Shown piece by piece: positions 1-6,757 of a DNA stretch of 8,540 bases (the first letter of the stretch is position 1; each line of letters starts with the position of its first letter). A program made the position numbers and the translations under genes. This stretch comes from JAICLL01 sp035252155 (lineage in GTDB: Bacteria > Planctomycetota > Planctomycetia > Pirellulales > JAICIG01). Under the pieces are notes generated by a model that had not been told where the DNA came from, did not search any database, and saw only the letters and a program-made list of their open reading frames with translations. Location: NCBI GenBank assembly GCA_035252155.1, contig DATFDL010000429.1:1-8540 (forward strand), read 5' to 3'.

Positions 1-121
1 AGCCCGCGGCGTCCATCAGGTTGCGCGGTTCCAGCCGCTCGAACGATGCCCCGCGTTTTCTCCAAGACGCGTTGTGAGATTTAGAATGACGACGCAACGA
101 ATGATTCGATGAGGTGCGCAT
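1..121 (-). CDS. N-terminus of a LEPR-XLL planctomycete extracellular protein (partial, runs off left edge)
   Basis: An open frame reads from an ATG at 121-119 to the window edge, giving 40 residues. The visible part is a basic, Ser/His-rich start (MRTSSNHSLRRHSK), then RKRG, then FERLEPRNLMDAAG. LEPR followed by x-L-L/M, after a basic stretch and an aromatic residue, matches the LEPR-XLL motif found near the N-terminus of many large secreted planctomycete proteins, often with cadherin, dockerin or other repeat domains downstream. The start is well supported: AGGAGG lies 6 bases upstream (133-128). The motif sits about 30 residues in, as is usual for this class. The function of the body of the protein cannot be told because only the head is present. 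It lies downstream of the zinc-ribbon gene on the same strand, with about 190 bases between, so it probably has its own promoter. The family call is from motif memory; the reading frame and start are seen directly. Confidence 0.75.
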   Translation of the reverse strand, partial: MRTSSNHSLRRHSKSHNASWRKRGASFERLEPRNLMDAAG

Positions 122-127
122 AGTAGT

Positions 128-133
128 CCTCCT
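128..133 (-). promoter_or_regulatory. Shine-Dalgarno AGGAGG of the LEPR-XLL gene
   Basis: A full AGGAGG on the minus strand sits 6 bases before the ATG at 121. It is the strongest ribosome binding site in the window, and it is what supports a real gene start in a stretch that is cut by the window edge. Confidence 0.8.
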
Positions 134-185
134 ATTAAAACGCCTACCCGAGGCCCGCGAGTTCGCCGCGCTTGCGGCACTCGCA

Positions 186-199
186 CCGTCGATCGACGG
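186..199. repeat. Perfect 14-bp palindrome upstream of the LEPR-XLL gene
   Basis: CCGTCGATCGACGG reads the same on both strands. It lies about 65 bases upstream of the LEPR-XLL start codon, in the leader or promoter region. A second small hairpin, GCCGC-N4-GCGGC, lies at 165-178. Neither is followed by a T-tract in the minus-strand direction, so they are not a terminator for the gene at 311-709. A protein-binding operator is possible; chance self-complementarity in GC-rich DNA is the alternative. Confidence 0.4.
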
Positions 200-310
200 G
201 CGACCGCTTAATAAAACGAAAGCAATGTGCAGAAGCGGGCGCGAAAAATTTCCCCACGATTACTTCTTGGCAAGGAACAATAAGTGCGGCAAGCCCGATT
301 TCAGCGGCAG

Positions 311-709
311 CTACTTGGCGTGACCCAGCAACTGGATCGCCGGCAACAATAAGGCCCACACGATTGCGGCGCCTAGCGTACCCAACAGCAGGCTGGCTGC
401 GATGCCGGTAAGTGCGATCCTGCGGCCCTTCACGGCCTCTTCCTGTCGCCGGATTTCGATCAGGGCCGACACGCCCAAAACAATGCCCGGCACGGCGGTG
501 AGGCACGAAAAGAGCGCCGCTGCGACCCCAAGCATCAGGCTGGCCATGGCTTTGCGGCTGATCTTTCGCCGATCGCCCAGAGGCCGATATTCGAAAGCGT
601 AACGGCATTGAGCGCAAAGGATGGTCGTACCATCGGCGAAACCTTCGGTTACGAGAGTCGCGCCGCAGTTCGGGCAAGCCGTACACGCGATGTTTTGGTC
701 AGCGGTCAT
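311..709 (-). CDS. Small membrane protein with zinc ribbon and DUF4190-like domain
   Basis: 132 residues. The N-terminal part is cytoplasmic in appearance and carries a zinc ribbon: CPNC at residues 12-15 and CAQC at 32-35, the classic two knuckles about 17 residues apart. After a basic linker (RRKISRK, about 47-53) come two hydrophobic segments, roughly 56-85 and 98-128, joined by a short charged loop (IRRQEEAVKGRR). The pattern 'ASLMLGV...GIVLGVSALIEIRR...KGRRIALTGIAAS' fits DUF4190, a membrane domain of unknown function often fused to zinc ribbons in planctomycetes and actinobacteria. The ATG at 709 is the only reasonable start: an in-frame stop lies five codons upstream. The ribosome binding site is weak. 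Stop is TAG. No partner gene is adjacent on either side. A specific function cannot be assigned; metal-dependent sensing or a structural membrane role are only guesses. Confidence 0.8.
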   Translation of the reverse strand: MTADQNIACTACPNCGATLVTEGFADGTTILCAQCRYAFEYRPLGDRRKISRKAMASLMLGVAAALFSCLTAVPGIVLGVSALIEIRRQEEAVKGRRIALTGIAASLLLGTLGAAIVWALLLPAIQLLGHAK

Positions 710-834
710 TCGTCTACCGACTCATCATGAAGTTGGAACTGTCGGCTGTCGGGGTTAGCATAAACGCCACGAGCTCCTGCCGCGAGCGCCCCGGCACAGA
801 GTCCGCTCCTCCCAGATTTCCGAGCTTGCCCGCG

Positions 835-849
835 CGACGGTCGTTCGGC
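835..849. repeat. 15-bp inverted repeat, upstream copy
   Basis: CGACGGTCGTTCGGC. Its exact reverse complement is at 979-993. This copy lies about 33 bases upstream of the -35 element of the secretin promoter. The 15-mer also has a local dyad, CGAC-G-GTCG, as many transcription factor half-sites do. A perfect 15-base match inside about 340 bases is unlikely by chance. Confidence 0.7.
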
Positions 850-881
850 CTTTTGTAGCGAAAAATCCGCGCGGACTGGCC

Positions 882-910
882 TTGACCGGCCCTTGGGCGG
901 CGGGTATTTA
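882..910 (+). promoter_or_regulatory. Sigma-70-type promoter of the secretin gene
   Basis: The -35 is TTGACC (882-887), the spacer is exactly 17 bases, and the -10 is TATTTA (905-910). This is five of six and four of six matches to the consensus elements at ideal spacing, and predicts transcription starting near 917 with a leader of about 133 bases. An imperfect dyad, GGCGG at 899-903 and CCGCC at 912-916, brackets the -10 and could be an operator. The transcription start is inferred, not seen. Confidence 0.6.
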
Positions 911-978
911 ACCGCCTCTCATCTGCCTCCCTCCGTTAAGCATATCTAACAGTACGTCCCTTGCCGACCGCGGCCTGC

Positions 979-993
979 GCCGAACGACCGTCG
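979..993. repeat. 15-bp inverted repeat, downstream copy
   Basis: GCCGAACGACCGTCG, the exact reverse complement of 835-849. It lies in the predicted untranslated leader of the secretin mRNA. The two copies are centred on position 914, within a few bases of the predicted transcription start. Confidence 0.7.
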
Positions 994-1004
994 TCGCGCA
1001 ATCC

Positions 1005-1023
1005 TCCGGCCCACATGGCCGGA
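1005..1023 (+). other. Hairpin in the secretin 5' leader
   Basis: TCCGGCC at 1005-1011 pairs perfectly with GGCCGGA at 1017-1023 around a 5-base loop. It ends 16 bases before the Shine-Dalgarno, so it could affect mRNA stability or ribosome access. There is no T-tract, so it is not a terminator. Confidence 0.4.
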
Positions 1024-1039
1024 CCGCGTTTCGTATCCG

Positions 1040-1046
1040 AAAGGAG
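1040..1046 (+). promoter_or_regulatory. Shine-Dalgarno AAAGGAG of the secretin gene
   Basis: AAAGGAG is followed by two possible start codons in the same frame: GTG at 1050 (3 bases away) and TTG at 1053 (6 bases away). Spacing favours the TTG; codon preference favours the GTG. The products differ by one residue. Confidence 0.75.
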
Positions 1047-1049
1047 ATC

Positions 1050-4000
1050 GTGTTGAAAGCCTCATCTCGGATCTTCGCCGCCTTTGTCGCCACGAGCCTG
1101 TTGCTCGCCCCCGGTGGTGTGCGGGCCGACTGGCGCGTAAGCGCCGCCGGTCTCGCCCAGAGCATGGCCGCGGTGGGTCAAGCGGCTGCTACCCCAGTCA
1201 GCCCTCAAGAGGCGCGCCGCCAGGTCGCCGAATTGCTGCGCAGGGCACGCGAGTCCATGAAGGAAGGCCACTACGAAACGGCCGATTCGTTGATCAATCG
1301 GGCCGAAGGTTTCAATGTGCCGTTTGGCGCGCTGCACGTGGGCGATACTCCCAAGAAAGCTCGCCGCGAGCTGAACCGGCTGCGCGGCGGCAAGGCGGCC
1401 GAGCCACAGCGGCCCAGCGAATTGTTCGCTCCGCAGAACAACGCTTCTCAGAACAATGCTCCGCCGGCCGAAGAGCCGCGAGGCGTGGAAGACCCGTTCG
1501 CTCAGCGTCCCGCGGGATTCGAGCCGCGGATGAATCGCCCCGCGCCTGCCGGTTTCGAAGCCACCGATCCGCGCTTGATCGATGCTCCGCCTGAAGGCCA
1601 ACCCACCGAGGGCGGCGTGCCGCGACAGGCGTTTCCCCAAGAGTCGCCCTTCGGCAGAGAGATGGCGGTAGCGCCACCGGAAGGCAACGAGACCGAGCCA
1701 GGCATCACCGCCCGGGGCTATCGGTCGGAGCGCGCACCGAGCTCCAATCAGATGGTCCGCGGCGAGAGCGACAAGCTGCTGGTCGGCGCGCGGCGGGCGC
1801 TGGCGGTGGGCGACGTTCGCCGCGCCACCGACCTGGTGAGCCAGGCCAAAGCGCTGCAGGCCCAGTACGAGTACCAAGACGACTCGCCCGCCAAGGTCGA
1901 GGCCGCCATTCAACGAGCCTCGGCGTTGGGCGACCCGCGTGGAAACAAGAACTCCGAACTCTATCGCCGGCGACAGGCCGACAGTTTGCTCGAACAGGCC
2001 GAAGGTCTCTTGTATTGGCAGGAACTCGACGAAGCCGAGCGGCTGGTAAACGACGCCAAGCGTTTGAACGTGCCGTATAGCCCGGTCGACGCCAACCCCG
2101 ATATGCTGCTGGAGCGCATCGCGACCGCGCGGGGTGGGCAATCGCCCGACGGTTTGGCTGTCGAGCCGCTGCCGCCGGTCGAGGGCGGCCAGGCGTTGGC
2201 CAATGATGAGATGGCCGGCGACGTCGATCCCGCCGTGCGCGAGAAGGCGTTGCGGTTGGTGGCCGGCGCGCGAGCCGCGCTGCTGGCCGGCGACCTCGAC
2301 CGCGCTCAGTCGCTCGCTGAACAAGCCGAGGAGCTGCACGTGCCCGACGCCGCCTTTCAGGGCCGGCCGCAACAAGATCGTCCCTGGAACGTGCTGCTCG
2401 ACATCCAACAGCGCCGACAGCGGGGCCCAGCGCGGCAGGAAAGCGCAGTGCGGCAGGCCGGCGGCGTGATGCCGATCGGCGCCGAGGCGCAGGCGGGCGG
2501 ACACACGGCCACCCAGGCCTTGTACGACCGGGCGAACGATCCAACGCGCAACGTGCCCGCCGGGGCGCGAATGCCGCAAGACGCCGGCGACGACGCCAAG
2601 ACGCTCTTCGAGCGCGGCGAAGCGGCCCTCAAGCAACACGACACCGAGACGGCCCTGCGCTGGTTCCGCGAAGCCAGCGCGCATCGGGCCGATCTCGATC
2701 CGGCGACGCAGCAGCGGCTGCAAGACCGCTTGCAGTTTTTGGCCCAACCGCGACAGGCCGCCCACGCCCCGGGCGAAGAGGGGGCGCTGTTGCACGAGAC
2801 CGCCACGGAGCAGCAACGCAAATATCGGCAGATCGCCGGCGAGATCGACCGCAAAGAACGGGCGGCCGACCGGCTGCGGGCCGACAGCCCGAAACAAGCG
2901 GCCCAAATGCTCGAAGAGTGTCGCGCCCTGGTCGAGAAGTCGGACCTCGATCAGACAGCCCGCGGAATTCTGATGCGCCGGATCGACCGCAAGCTGGAAG
3001 ATTTGGAGAAATACATCGCATCGAACCGCGGCAAGATTGAGTTGAACGAGCGAAACAATGCCGTCCGCACCGAGATCGAGCGCGAGCGGCAAACCAAGAT
3101 TGAGGTTCAAGACAAGCTGGCGCAGTTGGTCGACGAGTTCAACAAGCTGATGCACGAGAACCGCTTCGCCGAGGCCGAGGTGGTCTACAAACGGGCCGCT
3201 GAGTTGGCCCCCGACGAATTGGTGGTAACTCAGCTCAAGAACACCGTGAAGATGGTCGCCCGCACCAAGAACAACGCGGCGTTGCGCGAGGCCAAAGAGA
3301 ACGGAGTGTTCGCGGCCCTGGAAGCGGTCGAGCAATCGGTCATCCCCATGGACGACCGCAAGCCCTATCAATTTGGGCCGGTCAAGGATTGGAAGGAAAT
3401 GACCAAGCGCCGCAGCGAATTGCTGCGCGAGGCCCGCTCGCATCGCTCGGAGCGCGACATCGAGATCGAAAAGCGGCTGCGGACGCCGGTCTCGCTCAAG
3501 TATCACGAAGCCCCGCTCAGCCAGGTGATCGAAGATCTGGGCAAGCTGGCCAGCATCAACGTCTATCTCGACGCGCGGGGCCTGGGCGAAGAGGCGGTCG
3601 ACACCGCCACGCCGGTGACGATCGACCTGAGCCAGGACATTTCGCTCGAAAGCGCGCTGAAGCTGATTCTCGAACCGTTGCATTTGAGCTATGTGGTCAA
3701 GAACGAAGTGCTGATGATCACCAGCGCGCAGTTGCGCGACGGCGAGGTCTATGCTAAGACCTATGACGTTTCCGATCTGGTGACGCCCATTCCGAACTTT
3801 GTGCCCAATGCTCGGATGGGCCTGGCCGGCGCCTTGCACGAGGCCCAGGCCAACTTGCCCATGAGCTGGGGCGGGCTGAACAGCGATGCGCCCACGCCCG
3901 TCTTCGCCGGCGGCGGCGAGGCCGCCAACGCCGTGCTCAGCCCGCAGGCACTGGCGCAGATCAACGCGGCCAGCGGCACGGCGATCAAGCCGACCAGCGG

Positions 4001-5291
4001 CACGCAGTTGGCCGGCATCGGGCCGGGCGGCGTCAGCGGCGGCACGCAGCCCGATTTCGACAGCCTCATCGAGTTGATCACCTCGACCATCGCTCCCACC
4101 ACCTGGGACGACGTGGGCGGCCCCGGCTCGCTCACGCCGCACAACTTGAGTCTGGTGATCAGCCAGACTCAGGAAGTGCACGAAGAGATCGCCGATTTGC
4201 TCGAACAGTTGCGCCGGCTGCAAGACTTGCAGGTGACGATCGAAGTACGATTCATCACGCTCAACGACAACTACTTTGAACGTATCGGCGTCAACTTCGA
4301 CTTTGAAATCCCCACGTATCCCAACAAACCATTCCAGCTCTTCGGGCAGGAACTGGGCGACACGGTGGTGCCCAACAGCCCTTCGGTGCCGGCGTTTCCG
4401 CCGCCCTATACCAACAACAATGTGGCGCCGATCGACCTGCGTAAAAACCAAGGTGTGACCGTGGGCCTCTCGCCCGGACCGACCGGCGGCGTGCTCTATA
4501 GCTCGGACCTCGATGTGCCGTTCCAGCAGGGCAGCTTTGGGCTATCGACGCCGCAGTTCGGCGGCTACCAGGCCGGGGCAGGCGCTACGCTGGGCTTCGC
4601 CATTCTCAGCAATATCGAGGCCTTCCTGCTGATCGAGGCGTCGCAAGGCGACCGGCGAAGCAATGTTTTGCAGGCCCCCAAGGTAACGCTATTCAACGGG
4701 CAGGCCGCCTTCGTCGCCGATACCACCGCCACGCCCTTCGTGGTGAGCGTCATTCCGGTGGTGGGGGCGTTCGCCGTGGGCCAGATGCCGGTAATCATGG
4801 TGCTCAACGAAGGCACGTCGATGACGGTGCAGGCAGTGGTTTCGAGTGACCGTCGCTTCGTGCGGCTGACACTGATTCCTTTCTTCAGCACGATCACTCA
4901 GGTCAACACGTTTACGTTCAGCGGATCGAGCTCGACCACGCAAAATAGCGACTCGGAAGGCCCCAGCGACAACACGACCAAACGGGTGAACTCGACCACG
5001 ACCTCCGCCGAGGGCACCACGGTGCAGTTGCCGTCGTTCTCATTCTTCACGGTGGCGACGACAGTGAGCGTGCCCGACGGCGGCACCGTGCTCTTGGGCG
5101 GCGTGAAGCGGTTGAGCGAAGGCCGCAACGAGTTCGGCGTGCCGCTGTTGAGCAAAATACCTTACGTCAACCGTTTGTTCCGCAACATCGGCATCGGGCG
5201 TGAAACGCAAAGCTTGATGATGATGGTCACGCCGCGAATCATCATTCAGGAAGAGGAAGAAGCCAACCTCGGCATACCGACCACGCCGTGA
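1050..5291 (+). CDS. Giant planctomycete secretin (type II/III secretion system secretin family) with N-terminal helical repeats
   Basis: 1,413 residues, about twice the usual GspD length. Residues 1-26 look like a Sec signal peptide (hydrophobic core to about 20, cleavage after VRA). Four related helix-turn-helix units lie near 53-112, 238-293, 304-362 and 394-455; three contain 'A..L.VP'. The first linker (113-235) is rich in Pro and Glu. A TPR-like segment (515-565) and charged, probably coiled-coil helices with another TPR-like unit (583-735) follow. An STN/N0 domain lies near 812-893, a Gly/Ala-rich insert at 915-1002, one N1-like ring domain at 1003-1065, and the secretin beta-barrel domain to about 1400. 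The signature VPDGGTVLLGG (1341-1351) and GVPLLSKIPYVNRLFRN (1363-1379) is clear. Such proteins form large outer-membrane channels for type II secretion or pili. N2 and N3 are not evident. No other secretion gene is adjacent. Family is certain; the secretion pathway served is unknown. Confidence 0.95.
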   Translation: MLKASSRIFAAFVATSLLLAPGGVRADWRVSAAGLAQSMAAVGQAAATPVSPQEARRQVAELLRRARESMKEGHYETADSLINRAEGFNVPFGALHVGDTPKKARRELNRLRGGKAAEPQRPSELFAPQNNASQNNAPPAEEPRGVEDPFAQRPAGFEPRMNRPAPAGFEATDPRLIDAPPEGQPTEGGVPRQAFPQESPFGREMAVAPPEGNETEPGITARGYRSERAPSSNQMVRGESDKLLVGARRALAVGDVRRATDLVSQAKALQAQYEYQDDSPAKVEAAIQRASALGDPRGNKNSELYRRRQADSLLEQAEGLLYWQELDEAERLVNDAKRLNVPYSPVDANPDMLLERIATARGGQSPDGLAVEPLPPVEGGQALANDEMAGDVDPAVREKALRLVAGARAALLAGDLDRAQSLAEQAEELHVPDAAFQGRPQQDRPWNVLLDIQQRRQRGPARQESAVRQAGGVMPIGAEAQAGGHTATQALYDRANDPTRNVPAGARMPQDAGDDAKTLFERGEAALKQHDTETALRWFREASAHRADLDPATQQRLQDRLQFLAQPRQAAHAPGEEGALLHETATEQQRKYRQIAGEIDRKERAADRLRADSPKQAAQMLEECRALVEKSDLDQTARGILMRRIDRKLEDLEKYIASNRGKIELNERNNAVRTEIERERQTKIEVQDKLAQLVDEFNKLMHENRFAEAEVVYKRAAELAPDELVVTQLKNTVKMVARTKNNAALREAKENGVFAALEAVEQSVIPMDDRKPYQFGPVKDWKEMTKRRSELLREARSHRSERDIEIEKRLRTPVSLKYHEAPLSQVIEDLGKLASINVYLDARGLGEEAVDTATPVTIDLSQDISLESALKLILEPLHLSYVVKNEVLMITSAQLRDGEVYAKTYDVSDLVTPIPNFVPNARMGLAGALHEAQANLPMSWGGLNSDAPTPVFAGGGEAANAVLSPQALAQINAASGTAIKPTSGTQLAGIGPGGVSGGTQPDFDSLIELITSTIAPTTWDDVGGPGSLTPHNLSLVISQTQEVHEEIADLLEQLRRLQDLQVTIEVRFITLNDNYFERIGVNFDFEIPTYPNKPFQLFGQELGDTVVPNSPSVPAFPPPYTNNNVAPIDLRKNQGVTVGLSPGPTGGVLYSSDLDVPFQQGSFGLSTPQFGGYQAGAGATLGFAILSNIEAFLLIEASQGDRRSNVLQAPKVTLFNGQAAFVADTTATPFVVSVIPVVGAFAVGQMPVIMVLNEGTSMTVQAVVSSDRRFVRLTLIPFFSTITQVNTFTFSGSSSTTQNSDSEGPSDNTTKRVNSTTTSAEGTTVQLPSFSFFTVATTVSVPDGGTVLLGGVKRLSEGRNEFGVPLLSKIPYVNRLFRNIGIGRETQSLMMMVTPRIIIQEEEEANLGIPTTP

Positions 5292-5321
5292 CGCGGCGCA
5301 CTCACCGTTCTTTCCCCCCGG

Positions 5322-5359
5322 GCCATCGCAGCTCCCTGTTGGGCTGCGGTGGCTTTTTT
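5322..5359 (+). terminator. Rho-independent terminator of the secretin gene
   Basis: An 11-bp stem, 5322-5332 with 5343-5353 (one G-T wobble), encloses a 10-base loop and is followed at once by six Ts. It begins 31 bases after the secretin stop codon. On the minus strand the same stem is not followed by a T-tract, so it acts mainly for the secretin; a terminator for the converging sucB transcript was not found. Confidence 0.85.
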
Positions 5360-5382
5360 ATGCTGCATTGATCGGATTTGAC

Positions 5383-5403
5383 TTTTGCATTTTGCATTTT
5401 GAT
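5383..5403. repeat. Short heptamer tandem repeat in the convergent intergenic gap
   Basis: TTTTGCA twice, then TTTTGAT, in an AT-rich patch between the secretin terminator and the end of sucB. Its low GC stands out from the surroundings. No coding role is seen. Confidence 0.5.
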
Positions 5404-5428
5404 TTTCTATCCGCCTCGCGAAACGCCC

Positions 5429-6757
5429 TCAGATTTCCAACAACATCCGCGACGGATCTTCGATCGCTTCCTTGATCTGCCGCAGAAAGAGCACGGCGTC
5501 GCGGCCATCGACCAGCCGGTGGTCGTAGGTCAGCGCCACGTACATCATCGGACGAATGACCACTTGGCCGTCGCGGGCCACGGGCCGGTCTTGGATGGCG
5601 TGCAAGCCGAGAATTCCGCTCTGTGGCGGGTTGACAATCGGCGTCGAAAGCAGCGAGCCATAGACGCCGCCGTTGGAAATAGTGAACGTGCCTCCCCGCA
5701 GCTCTTCGATCTTGATCTTGTTCTCTCGCGCCCGCCCGCCGAAGTCGGCAATGGCCAGCTCCACTTCAGCAAAGCTCAGGCGGTCGGCGCCGCGCAGCAC
5801 CGGCACGACCAGCCCCTTGCCGCCGCCCACAGCGATGCCAATGTCGTAATAGTTGTGGTAGACGACGTCGGTGCCGCGAATCTCGGCGTTGACCTGCGGT
5901 GTGCGCTTCAGCGCTTCGATCGTCGCCTTGACAAAGAACGACATGAAGCCCAGCTTGATGCCGTATTTTTGCTGAAAAGCTTCGCGGTAGTTCTGCCGCA
6001 GCGCCATGACGGCCGACATGTCGATTTCGTTGAAGGTGGTCAACAGGGCGGCCGTCTGCTGAGCCTCGACCAGCCGCTGGGCCACGCGGCTCCGCAAGGG
6101 GCTCATCGGTACGATTTCGTCCTGGCCATCGTAGGCCGCTGAAATCTGAACCGTCGTGCTGAGCGGTGCGGCAGCCGCGGGTTGAGCCGGCGGAAGCGCT
6201 TCGCGGGTTTTTTGCAGGTTTTGCAGATGCCGTTCGACGTCTTCCTTGAGCAGTCGTCCGCCGGGGCCGGTGGCTGCGACCTCGCGAGCCTCGATGGCGT
6301 GTTCGGCCAACGCACGCCGGGCGGCCGGCATCACCCAGGGCTGCGATGCCTGGCGAGCTGGCGTGACCGGAGCTTGGTTTACGAGGGTCGGCGGCCGTAG
6401 GGCGGCTTGCTGTTCGGCGGCGGCGCGCTCGGCCGTCTGGTCCGGCGGCGCTTCTGATTTGCCAGGTGCGGCCGGTTCGGCTGGTTTTTTCTCGGGCGCC
6501 GGTGTGGCGGCCGGCGCGGCCGACTCTTCCAACAAACCAACGACTTCGCCGACGGCGGCCGTCTGGCCTTTGGCTTTGATGATTTTGGCGATCTTGCCCG
6601 ACGCCGGAGCGGGCAGCTCGACGGTGGCTTTGTCCGATTCGATCTCTACGACAGCCTGATCTTTGTCGACGAAGTCTCCCTCACCTTTTAGCCAGTCGCC
6701 AAGCTGGACTTCGGTGATCGACTCGCCGACAGTGGGAACTTTCAGTTCGATGGTCAC
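5429..6757 (-). CDS. sucB: Dihydrolipoyllysine-residue succinyltransferase, E2 of 2-oxoglutarate dehydrogenase
   Basis: 442 residues. E2o transfers the succinyl group from the lipoyl arm to CoA in the TCA cycle and forms the core of the 2-oxoglutarate dehydrogenase complex. One lipoyl domain (about 2-77) has the lipoylated lysine in ESDKATVEL (Lys43). An Ala/Pro-rich swinging linker (about 78-138) is followed by the E1/E3-binding domain (about 141-180, with AARRLL-like and TGPGGRLLKEDV elements), a second linker, and the catalytic domain (about 213-442). The catalytic motif DHRLVDG is at 412-418 (His413, Asp417). TTFNEIDM, GFMSFFVKA and NPPQSGILG match the succinyl-type E2 rather than pyruvate E2. 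It is somewhat longer than E. coli SucB (about 405) because of the linkers. The start is GTG at 6757, overlapping the toxin stop in GTGA; no Shine-Dalgarno precedes it, so translation is probably coupled. The E1 gene lies upstream beyond the toxin-antitoxin pair. Confidence 0.95.
   Translation of the reverse strand: MTIELKVPTVGESITEVQLGDWLKGEGDFVDKDQAVVEIESDKATVELPAPASGKIAKIIKAKGQTAAVGEVVGLLEESAAPAATPAPEKKPAEPAAPGKSEAPPDQTAERAAAEQQAALRPPTLVNQAPVTPARQASQPWVMPAARRALAEHAIEAREVAATGPGGRLLKEDVERHLQNLQKTREALPPAQPAAAAPLSTTVQISAAYDGQDEIVPMSPLRSRVAQRLVEAQQTAALLTTFNEIDMSAVMALRQNYREAFQQKYGIKLGFMSFFVKATIEALKRTPQVNAEIRGTDVVYHNYYDIGIAVGGGKGLVVPVLRGADRLSFAEVELAIADFGGRARENKIKIEELRGGTFTISNGGVYGSLLSTPIVNPPQSGILGLHAIQDRPVARDGQVVIRPMMYVALTYDHRLVDGRDAVLFLRQIKEAIEDPSRMLLEI

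Larger units (their letters stand above)
710..1049. other. 340-base intergenic regulatory region between divergent genes
   Basis: No convincing gene lies here. Frames that cross it are short and lack family features. It separates the minus-strand zinc-ribbon gene from the plus-strand secretin gene. It contains the secretin promoter at 882-910, a perfect 15-bp inverted repeat with copies at 835-849 and 979-993, a 7-bp-stem hairpin at 1005-1023 and the secretin Shine-Dalgarno at 1040-1046. No clear minus-strand promoter for the zinc-ribbon gene was found; a TATGCT near 755-765 on that strand lacks a convincing -35. Confidence 0.7.

Noticed and set aside
230..310. A promoter for the LEPR-XLL gene, TTGCCA with a 17-base spacer and AATTTT on the minus strand
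   Set aside because: The -35 is good but the -10 matches consensus at only three of six positions, so it is too weak to call.
144..686. A 180-codon minus-strand frame overlapping the zinc-ribbon gene
   Set aside because: It is in another frame of the same strand, rich in Arg/Pro/Gly, and has no ribosome binding site; the 132-residue frame has both zinc-ribbon knuckles and two membrane segments.
908..1165. An 85-codon minus-strand frame crossing the secretin start
   Set aside because: Its composition is that of a shadow frame and it covers the promoter, leader and signal peptide of the secretin.
1062..4451. A 1,129-codon open frame on the minus strand, antisense to the secretin
   Set aside because: It is the mirror of a high-GC gene with strong codon bias. 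Its product is a run of low-complexity Leu/Arg/Ala/Gly/His/Val without domains, and the plus-strand frame has unmistakable secretin motifs.
5378..6142. A 254-codon plus-strand frame opposite sucB
   Set aside because: It is the mirror of the conserved E2 catalytic domain, has no domain of its own, and starts in the T-rich repeat.
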